A DNA stretch of 10,613 nucleotides from an uncultured Trueperaceae bacterium (GTDB taxonomy: Bacteria > Deinococcota > Deinococci > Deinococcales > Trueperaceae), in NCBI GenBank assembly GCA_937907415.1, contig CALCHY010000120.1:10001-20613 (forward strand), in the 5' to 3' direction. Below, in pieces: positions 1 to 5,448 of this stretch; position 1 is the first letter of the stretch, and every line of letters starts with the position of its first letter. The position numbers were made by a program, and so were the translations under genes. Under the pieces are notes generated by a model. That model did no database searches. It had not been told where the DNA came from and was given only the letters and a program-made list of their open reading frames with translations.

Positions 1-48
1 ACCGCCCAACCCCAAGGAAAGGAGGGCAAGTACGGCAGCGCCGAATGA
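1..48 (+). CDS. Possible 3' end of an upstream gene (partial)
   Basis: Reading from base 1 gives 15 sense codons and a TGA at 46-48, ending in the hydrophilic tail KEGKYGSAE. Eleven of the 15 codons end in G or C, as in the clear genes of this window. The other two forward frames are also open here, so the frame choice is weak. The protein cannot be identified from so short a piece. Confidence 0.3.
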   Translation, partial: TAQPQGKEGKYGSAE

Positions 49-261
49 CGTCGAAATTGCGGTCTTATGTCGCACCCGCTAATGCTACACCGCCCCCCGC
101 GAAGCGCCCATCACCCGCGCTGCAACGCGCTGTTCTCGCATGCGCACGGTTGCCAGTGCAGGCCGCCCCAAGTTCCTCATCATCATTGCCAATCGTTAAT
201 GACCGTGCATACCCCTGTCTGCGCTCGGCGCCAGTCTGATAGAGTTGCGGCATGCGACATG

Positions 262-279
262 AGAGGGCGGAAGCCCTCT
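262..279 (+). promoter_or_regulatory. Hairpin with GGAA tetraloop in the leader
   Basis: AGAGGGC at 262-268 pairs perfectly with GCCCTCT at 273-279 around a GGAA loop, which fits the stable GNRA class. A G-T wobble at 261/280 could extend the stem. No T-tract follows (TTGGAC), so a classical intrinsic terminator is not supported. It could end the upstream gene's transcript weakly, or be a structured element in the 5' leader of the transport operon about 130 bases before its start codon. Confidence 0.35.
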
Positions 280-398
280 TGGACAGGAAAGGGGGCACCG
301 AGACCTCGATCCGGAATGCTTACGTCGTTCCACGAACGGTGAACATGCGGGCAACCGCCTAGTTCACAGCGCAACCAATTCTTGACGCTTTGAGATTG

Positions 399-404
399 AA
401 GGAG
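399..404 (+). promoter_or_regulatory. Ribosome-binding site deciding the binding-protein start
   Basis: AAGGAG lies six bases before the ATG at 411. This fixes ATG 411 as the start in preference to the in-frame TTG at 390, which would add seven residues ahead of the signal peptide and place the Shine-Dalgarno sequence inside the gene. Confidence 0.8.
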
Positions 405-410
405 ACATTG

Positions 411-2156
411 ATGAAGAGAACAATCGCTGCGCTTATCGCGGGCAGCCTTTTGCTACTGGGTTCGGCCTTCGCGCAAGCGCCGGCCGACACGTATGTGTAT
501 ATGACCTTCGGCCAGCCCGTGTCCATGGACCCGGCCCGCGCGTACGACACCGGCTCAGGTGGCATCCTCGAGAACGTCTATCAGACCCTGATGGCGTACG
601 ACGGCGAAGCCATCGACACCTTCGTGCCGAGCCTCGCCACCGGCTACTCTGTGAGCAGCGACGGTCTTCACTGGACGTTCGACCTGCGCCCGAACGTCAA
701 GTTCCATAGCGGCAACACCATGACTTGTAAGGACGTCGCCTGGTCGTTCAAGTACGGCGCCGTAACCGCTAGCCCAGAGGGCGCTCCCGCGTACCTGATG
801 GGCAACATCTGGCTCGGCACCGGCGTCGACGGCTCCGATCCGGCTGCCTACCTCGCAGAAGTCTCCTGGGACATGATCGACAACATCGTCACCTGCCCAG
901 ACGGCGCAGACGGCCTCAAGGCGACGGTCAACCTCGTCAACGCCACTCCGGCCCTCATCCCCATCCTCACCTACACGGCCTTCAGCATCGTCGACTCCGA
1001 GTTCGCCATCGCTGGCGGCGCCTGGGACGGCACGGAAGCCACCTGGGAGAGCTGGGTCGGCCGTGACCTCACCGCCGAGTTCCTCCACAAGAACGTCAGC
1101 GGCACGGGCGCCTACAAGCTCGTTCAGTGGAACGACGATAGCGTCGTAGCCGACGCCTTCGCCGATTACTGGGGCGGCGCTCCCGCCCTCGCGCACGTCG
1201 TCTACCGCTACGTAGACGAGCAGTCGACCCGCATCCTCGCCATGCAGCAGGGTGACGCCGACCGCATCACGCTCAACGAGAACGCCGCCGTGGCGCAGGT
1301 CGAGGGCGCCGCGGGCGTTTCCGTCCTCCGCGACCCATCTTGGGTTCCCGCCAGCGTCACCTCCGTCTTCTTCAACTTCGCCGTCAACACCGAGAACAAC
1401 GAAGACGTAGGCAGCGGCAAGCTCGACGGCAGCGGCATCCCTAGCGACTTCTTCGCGGACGTCAACGTGCGCCGCGGCTTCGCGCAGCTCTTCGACCAGC
1501 AAGCCTTCGTCGAGCAGGTCTACCAGGGCCAGGGCACCGTCATCACCATGGGCCTGCCCCCCTCCTTCCTCGGCTACAACCCTGACGTCGCCGTCCGCAC
1601 CCTCGACCTCGAAGCCGCAGAGCAGTACTTCCGCGCCGCCTTCGACGGTCAGGTCTGGGAGAAGGGCTTCGAGTTCACCGCCCTCTACAACTCAGGCAAC
1701 ACCATCCGTCAGACCGCCCTCGAACTCATCAAGGACAACCTCGAGTTCATCAACCCGAAGTTCAAGATGAACGTTCGCGGCCTGCCGTGGGCCGACTACC
1801 TCTCCCGCACCGCTGAGCAGCGCGCCCCGATGTTCGCTCTCGGCTGGGCGGCTGACTACGCCGACCCGAGCAACTTCATCAACACCTTCTACGACGATGA
1901 CGGCTACTACTCGGCCCGCACGAGCATCAGTGTTCCCGAGATCCAGGCCATCATCGACCAAGCAGACACCTCGGTTGACCCCGATGTCCGCGGCTTCCTC
2001 TACCGCGGCGTTGGCCCGCTTCATTACGATCAGGCCCCGCTGATCGCGGTGCCCATCCAGAGCGCCTTCTTGGTCGTGCGCTCCAACCTTGGCGGTGTTT
2101 ACTACAACACCATGTACTCGGACAAGTTCCTCTGGAAGGACCTGTCCAAGAACTAA
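411..2156 (+). CDS. Peptide-type ABC transporter substrate-binding protein (SBP family 5)
   Basis: This 581-residue protein is the extracytoplasmic receptor of an ABC importer of the DppA/OppA class. Residues 1-21 form a Sec signal peptide: the basic start MKR, a Leu/Ala-rich core, and SAFA followed by Gln as the likely cut. There is no lipobox cysteine, so it should be soluble in the periplasm-like space. The mature part begins with the family pattern (FGQPVSMDPARAYD, residues 33-46) and carries the signature VKFHSGNTMTCKDVAWSFKYG in the low 100s, equivalent to the usual 'KFHDGxPFTAEDV' block. Length is normal for the family. Cys106 and Cys162 are in the exported part and could form a disulfide. 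Two permease genes follow, supporting a transport operon. The substrate (peptide, nickel, sugar oligomer or other) cannot be told from sequence alone; family members vary widely. Confidence 0.93.
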   Translation: MKRTIAALIAGSLLLLGSAFAQAPADTYVYMTFGQPVSMDPARAYDTGSGGILENVYQTLMAYDGEAIDTFVPSLATGYSVSSDGLHWTFDLRPNVKFHSGNTMTCKDVAWSFKYGAVTASPEGAPAYLMGNIWLGTGVDGSDPAAYLAEVSWDMIDNIVTCPDGADGLKATVNLVNATPALIPILTYTAFSIVDSEFAIAGGAWDGTEATWESWVGRDLTAEFLHKNVSGTGAYKLVQWNDDSVVADAFADYWGGAPALAHVVYRYVDEQSTRILAMQQGDADRITLNENAAVAQVEGAAGVSVLRDPSWVPASVTSVFFNFAVNTENNEDVGSGKLDGSGIPSDFFADVNVRRGFAQLFDQQAFVEQVYQGQGTVITMGLPPSFLGYNPDVAVRTLDLEAAEQYFRAAFDGQVWEKGFEFTALYNSGNTIRQTALELIKDNLEFINPKFKMNVRGLPWADYLSRTAEQRAPMFALGWAADYADPSNFINTFYDDDGYYSARTSISVPEIQAIIDQADTSVDPDVRGFLYRGVGPLHYDQAPLIAVPIQSAFLVVRSNLGGVYYNTMYSDKFLWKDLSKN

Positions 2157-2167
2157 AGCCGCTCGCT

Positions 2168-2203
2168 TTGCGTGCCGGAACCCACGTGGGTTCCGGCACG
2201 CAA
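2168..2203. promoter_or_regulatory. Perfect 36-bp palindrome between binding-protein and permease genes
   Basis: The half-site TTGCGTGCCGGAACCCAC (2168-2185) is followed directly by its exact reverse complement (2186-2203); all 18 pairs match. As RNA it would form a stem of about 16 bp closed by a 4-base loop. It starts 12 bases after the stop codon of the binding-protein gene, inside a 153-base gap before the first permease. Hairpins in this position are known in other ABC operons (for example malE-malF in E. coli) to stabilise the upstream message and reduce downstream expression. No T-tract follows, so it is more likely a processing, stability or partial-termination element than a full terminator. 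A protein operator or a dispersed genomic repeat is also possible. Confidence 0.85.
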
Positions 2204-2309
2204 TGACCGACCCGACGCATCCAACACCGGCGCCGCAGCTAGACAAGTCAACGGCGTCACGAGCCGGTCGGTTCGCTTTAGCGCTTGCACCTGACATGGA
2301 AAACGTATC

Positions 2310-3341
2310 TTGCTAACCTTCATTATCAGACGGCTGCTCTTGCTGCCATTGGTGTTCGTTGGGGTGACGGTCGCGATAGTGCTGCTCATGCAGCTCCTCA
2401 CTCCCTACCAGCGCGCCGCCGCCTACGTGCAATCAGAACAGCAGATCCGCAACATCGACTCGATAATCGTCCAGTTCGGCCTCACTGACCCCTGGTACAA
2501 GCAGTACAGCCGCTGGATCGGTCAAGTCTTCAAGGGCAACCTCGGGTACTCCCGCACCTCTCGCGAGCCCGTCCTCACTACGTTGAGCAGGCGCTTCCCG
2601 GTCACCCTCGAGTTAGCCATCCTGGCCATCATCCCCGTGCTCGGGGTAGGCATAACCATGGGTACGGCAGCGGCACTCAATCGCGATAAACCCATAGACC
2701 AGTTCACCAGGGTCATCTCCGTCGTCGGCTGGTCGCTACCGACATTCGTGTTGGGGATCTGGTTGCTCGTCATCTTCTACGGGTGGTTGGGGTGGTTCCA
2801 GCCCGGCAGGGTGTCGACCGCTACCGCCATCTCGCTGGCGGGAACCAACTCAGGGTTCGTGGCCTACACGCGCATGATGCTTCTCGACTCCATCCTGAAC
2901 TGGCGTTGGGATGTCTTCTGGGACGCCCTCCGGCACATGGTCCTACCCGTGGTGACGTTGTCGGTCGTCCAGAGCGCGCAGATCATGCGCGTCATGCGCT
3001 CGTCACTACTCGACGCGCTGGGGCGCGATTACGTGCGCACCGCCAGGGCCAAGGGCCTGCCCGAGCGCGTCGTGACAAGGAAGCACGCACGCCGCAATGC
3101 GCTTATCCCCGTGATCACCCTTTCAGGCTTCGTCCTCATCGGCCTGATCAACGGCGTGGTCATCACCGAGACGATCTTCAACTACCCCGGCCTTGGTCAG
3201 TGGGCGGCGTCGGCCGCCGTCAACCTCGACTACGCTTCGGTGCTCGGGTTCGCGGTGTTCACCGCCATGATGGTCGTGCTCGCCAACCTCCTCGTCGACA
3301 TCCTCTACGGGATCGTCGATCCGCGCATCAGGTACGAGTAG
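2310..3341 (+). CDS. ABC transporter permease, DppB type
   Basis: A 343-residue inner-membrane permease that pairs with the next gene product to form the channel of the importer. The TTG start at 2310 gives MLTFIIRRLLLLPLVF, the usual DppB/OppB opening (basic pair then membrane segment 1); only a weak GGA lies upstream. Predicted membrane segments fall near residues 9-29, 99-120, 135-158, 208-225, 265-285 and 310-333, giving six. The cytoplasmic EAA-type loop that contacts the ATPase is seen at about 240-258 (DYVRTARAKGLPERVV), and the C-terminus ends with the family's 'DPRIRYE'. The gene follows the palindrome gap and is separated from the next permease by one base. Which substrate passes is unknown. 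Confidence 0.93.
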   Translation: MLTFIIRRLLLLPLVFVGVTVAIVLLMQLLTPYQRAAAYVQSEQQIRNIDSIIVQFGLTDPWYKQYSRWIGQVFKGNLGYSRTSREPVLTTLSRRFPVTLELAILAIIPVLGVGITMGTAAALNRDKPIDQFTRVISVVGWSLPTFVLGIWLLVIFYGWLGWFQPGRVSTATAISLAGTNSGFVAYTRMMLLDSILNWRWDVFWDALRHMVLPVVTLSVVQSAQIMRVMRSSLLDALGRDYVRTARAKGLPERVVTRKHARRNALIPVITLSGFVLIGLINGVVITETIFNYPGLGQWAASAAVNLDYASVLGFAVFTAMMVVLANLLVDILYGIVDPRIRYE

Positions 3342-3342
3342 C

Positions 3343-4377
3343 ATGAGCGATCAAACGAGTAACGCACCAACTACGGTGATGGTCGATCAACTGGAAGACA
3401 CGCCCATACAGCGCGGCAAGGCCTGGAAGCGCTTCAGGCGCAACCCCCTCGCCGTCGTTGGCCTCGTCATGGTGGCGGTGTTCGTGCTGCTCGCCATCTT
3501 CGCGCCTGTTCTGACGGAACTGCCGCGGAGCTGCCTGCGCGACCTGAACTTGTCGGCCGCCACCCAGCACGACTATCGCGATCCAACCAAGGCCGTGTTC
3601 TGGAAGGCCATCGTCAACCCGCCAGCCTCCTGCTTCACGATCGCGCGCTTCAGCTTCAGCACGCAACCTGCCGACGCGGCCTCGACCAAGACCGTGCTCG
3701 GCACGACGAGCGGCGGCTACGATATCTTCTACGGCCTCCTGTGGGGCACTAGGACGGCGTTCAAGGTCGGCCTGATCGTCGTCGGCATCGCCTTCCTCGT
3801 CGGCGTGATAGTCGGCTCCCTATCCGGTTACATCGGTGGGTTGTTCGACAACATCGTCATGCGCTTCACCGACATCGTCATCTCGCTGCCCAGCCTCGTC
3901 GTCGCGCTCGTGGTCGTCATGGTGCTCGGTAAGTCGATAGAGAACATCATGCTCGCCATCGCGGTGACGGCATGGCCGTCCTATGCCAGGCTCATGCGTG
4001 GTGAGGTGCTGCGCATCAAAGAGGAAGAGTACGTGGCCGGCGCGCGCGCCCTCGGGCGCCGCACCCTCGGCATCATCGGACGCCACGTCTTGCCGAACGC
4101 CATAGGGCCGATCGTCATCGTCGCTAGCCTAGACATCGGCTCGGTCGTGCTTACCGCCGCCGCGCTCTCGTTCCTCGGCCTCGGCGCAGACATCGGCTAC
4201 GCGGACTGGGGTCAGATGATCTCGTTCGCCCGCGACTGGATCTTGGGGCCGCCAGGCAAGCCGTTCTACTACTGGTACGTGTCGTTCTGGCCCGGCCTGA
4301 TCATCTTGCTGTTCGTTCTAGCCTGGAACCTCTTGGGCGACGCCTTCCGCGACGTCCTCGATCCGCGCACCCGCTAA
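3343..4377 (+). CDS. ABC transporter permease, DppC type
   Basis: A 344-residue partner permease. Its ATG is one base after the stop of the DppB-like gene, indicating translational coupling. Residues 31-57 (FRRNPLAVVGLVMVAVFVLL...) match the OppC N-terminal membrane segment; LGTTSGGYDIFYGLLWGTRT near 119-138 corresponds to the family block 'LGTDxxGRDxxSRxxxGxR'; the EAA loop lies at about 229-248 (EYVAGARALGRRTLGIIGRH); and the end GDAFRDVLDPRTR is typical. The extracytoplasmic loop between the first membrane segment and the core (about residues 58-118) is about 60 residues, seemingly longer than in standard DppC, and has Cys64 and Cys97 as a possible disulfide. No ATPase gene follows: the next gene is on the other strand and its stop codon is only 7 bases away. 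Confidence 0.93.
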   Translation: MSDQTSNAPTTVMVDQLEDTPIQRGKAWKRFRRNPLAVVGLVMVAVFVLLAIFAPVLTELPRSCLRDLNLSAATQHDYRDPTKAVFWKAIVNPPASCFTIARFSFSTQPADAASTKTVLGTTSGGYDIFYGLLWGTRTAFKVGLIVVGIAFLVGVIVGSLSGYIGGLFDNIVMRFTDIVISLPSLVVALVVVMVLGKSIENIMLAIAVTAWPSYARLMRGEVLRIKEEEYVAGARALGRRTLGIIGRHVLPNAIGPIVIVASLDIGSVVLTAAALSFLGLGADIGYADWGQMISFARDWILGPPGKPFYYWYVSFWPGLIILLFVLAWNLLGDAFRDVLDPRTR

Positions 4378-4384
4378 GGCCAGG

Positions 4385-4921
4385 TTAGGGCAGCGCTACC
4401 GCGGCCGCGGAGGCGACGGCTTCCGCGGCCGCATCCGGACGCCCGTTCAAGTCAAGTAGGTAAGCGGTGAGTAGCCAGTACTCGGCCGCGGTCTGCCGGC
4501 CTGGCTCGTAACGCGGCATGGTGGCGCTAAGGTACGCCCACAACGCTGTGGCGGAGGCGTAGGCCGCTAGCGGGTCTGGGCGCTCAGCCGTTCGGTGAAG
4601 CGCTGGCGGGGTACCGACTGCGAACATGTCGTTGTCGATCAGCGGCTCGGCGAGAGACTGGACCACGCGGTTGGTGGGGCGGTGGCAGCGCGTGCATCGG
4701 CGTTCGCCCGGTGGGAACGACAAGCGCGCCTCCTCGAGGCCGCCCGCCTGCTTGCCGTGGCAAACGGCGCAGTTCTGAGCGTAGAGCATGGCCCCCGCTA
4801 GAACGCCTTCTCGGTAGTGCGGTTGCGCGTGCGACTGGGCTCCAGCCACGGTGGCGAGCGCGAGGCCAGCCGTCAAGGCGGCCAACATGGTCAGCGAACC
4901 AAGGAGTAGTCCGCGCGGCAT
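4385..4921 (-). CDS. Exported c-type cytochrome with two CxxCH motifs
   Basis: A 178-residue protein. Residues 1-28 are a signal peptide (MPRG, Leu/Ala-rich core, VAGAQ). The first heme-attachment motif is CAVCH at 51-55 and a second, CTRCH, is at 76-80. Class I features follow: TMPRYEPG with Met135 as a likely axial ligand, then EYWLLTAYLLDLNG (147-160), resembling the C-terminal helix of monoheme cytochromes that accept electrons from sulfite or sulfur dehydrogenases. It therefore looks like a class I fold with a second heme site inserted between the first heme motif and the Met. It would act outside the cytoplasmic membrane in electron transfer; the partner is unknown as no oxidoreductase is adjacent. 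The ATG has AGGAG four bases upstream. The gene lies 23 bases after the membrane-protein gene, probably in one transcript. The tail (162-178) is almost all Ala, Val and acidic residues. Confidence 0.85.
   Translation of the reverse strand: MPRGLLLGSLTMLAALTAGLALATVAGAQSHAQPHYREGVLAGAMLYAQNCAVCHGKQAGGLEEARLSFPPGERRCTRCHRPTNRVVQSLAEPLIDNDMFAVGTPPALHRTAERPDPLAAYASATALWAYLSATMPRYEPGRQTAAEYWLLTAYLLDLNGRPDAAAEAVASAAAVALP
4401..4432. terminator. GC-rich hairpin at the convergent gene ends, possible terminator
   Basis: GCGGCCGCGGA at 4401-4411 pairs exactly with TCCGCGGCCGC at 4422-4432. Read on the plus strand, one G-U and two further pairs extend it to 14 pairs around a GACG loop. It begins 24 bases after the stop codon of the DppC-like permease and lies inside the last codons of the oppositely oriented cytochrome gene, encoding part of its Ala-rich tail. 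The two stop codons leave no other room for a terminator. There is no T-tract on either side, so its role as a terminator is inferred from position and stability only. Confidence 0.4.
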
Positions 4922-4944
4922 GAGACTCCTGGCTGGACGCGTGT

Positions 4945-5394
4945 TCAGGCTTCGTCTTCTGAGTCTTGCTCGCCTGCGCTGGCGCCGTCACCTGCTGGCG
5001 CCTCCGGTCCTGAGGGCGCTTGCGCAGCCGCGACGTTGGCGTCTGCCGCGACTTCGGCCGCCTTCGGAGCGCTCGGCGTGACCGGGGCGCTAGCTGGCTG
5101 GCTTGGCGCGGCGGGGGCTGCCGCCGGCGCTTGGCCGTGGCCCGCGGCGGCGGTCACGGGCTGCGCGTTCCCGCGACCCTGGAGTGCCTTGACTATGAAG
5201 TACACGATGCCTGCGACGATCGCCACTGGCACGACGAAGCGCAGCAACAACCAGAGGAGCCCAGCTAGGGCTTTGAGGAGTAGGCCGCCGAGAGACAACA
5301 CCCAGCCGACTACCCACAACAGGCCTGTGCCGATCAAGAGGGCGACTAAGCCGAACACGACCAGCTCCACGACTTCTTGCAGGGAGCGCTTCAT
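4945..5394 (-). CDS. Small membrane protein with Ala/Pro-rich acidic tail, unknown function
   Basis: I do not recognise this 149-residue protein. It starts at the ATG at 5394 (MKRSLQEVVELVVFG). A longer frame reaching 5787 would run through the divergent methyltransferase gene and is not credible. Residues 11-40 and 42-69 are strongly hydrophobic, suggesting two membrane segments with few polar residues between them. From about residue 74 the chain becomes a low-complexity Ala/Pro/Gly stretch ending in the acidic GEQDSEDEA, which should be disordered. The ATG lies six bases after a good -10 box, suggesting a leaderless message. It is followed by the cytochrome gene on the same strand, so a role near the cytochrome in the membrane is possible but only inferred from position. 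Confidence 0.75.
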   Translation of the reverse strand: MKRSLQEVVELVVFGLVALLIGTGLLWVVGWVLSLGGLLLKALAGLLWLLLRFVVPVAIVAGIVYFIVKALQGRGNAQPVTAAAGHGQAPAAAPAAPSQPASAPVTPSAPKAAEVAADANVAAAQAPSGPEAPAGDGASAGEQDSEDEA

Positions 5395-5400
5395 GGCGGC

Positions 5401-5406
5401 AGTATA
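5401..5406 (-). promoter_or_regulatory. -10 box, leaderless promoter of the membrane-protein/cytochrome unit
   Basis: On the minus strand TATACT, preceded by TGT (an extended -10), ends six bases before the ATG at 5394. This places the expected transcription start on the A of the start codon, so the message would have no leader. There is no Shine-Dalgarno sequence and no recognisable -35 box. Confidence 0.6.
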
Positions 5407-5435
5407 ACAGCCGACGTGCTGGCGGCCCGTGCAGT

Positions 5436-5441
5436 TAAACT
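5436..5441 (+). promoter_or_regulatory. -10 box, leaderless promoter of the RNA methyltransferase gene
   Basis: TAAACT lies seven bases before the GTG at 5449, again without a Shine-Dalgarno sequence. The box is inside a 13-bp palindrome, GCAGTTAAACTGC (5431-5443), which could be an operator or chance. The upstream part of this promoter overlaps the upstream part of the divergent minus-strand promoter, so the two may interfere or be co-regulated. Confidence 0.5.
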
Positions 5442-5448
5442 GCCCAGC

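Larger units (their letters stand above)
49..410 (+). other. Non-coding leader region of the transporter operon
   Basis: This stretch has several short open frames, but their translations are compositionally odd (runs of Pro, Ser, His, Arg), lack a ribosome-binding site and match no family I recognise, so I treat it as non-coding. It holds a hairpin at 262-279 and two smaller ones at 326-338 and 347-358, and ends in the ribosome-binding site of the binding-protein gene. TTGCCA at 186-191 followed 16 bases later by CATACC is a possible but poor promoter. The promoter of the operon is probably here but I cannot place it. Confidence 0.5.

Noticed and set aside
67..342. Open frame of 91 codons in the leader region
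   Set aside because: No ribosome-binding site or -10 box at a leaderless distance, and a His/Pro/Arg/Cys-rich translation with no recognisable fold.
555..1502. Long minus-strand open frame (315 codons) opposite the binding-protein gene
   Set aside because: It is antisense to a clear family-5 binding protein; its Val/Asp/Glu/Ala-rich translation is what the reverse of a C-ending codon bias produces, and it lacks any domain.
2285..2311. Possible promoter TTGCAC and TATCTT before the first permease
   Set aside because: The spacing is 15 bases and the -10 box would overlap the start codon; too weak to call.
2783..3346. Second long plus-strand frame inside the DppB-like permease gene
   Set aside because: Arg/Pro/Gly/His-rich out-of-frame translation lying wholly over a convincing six-segment permease.
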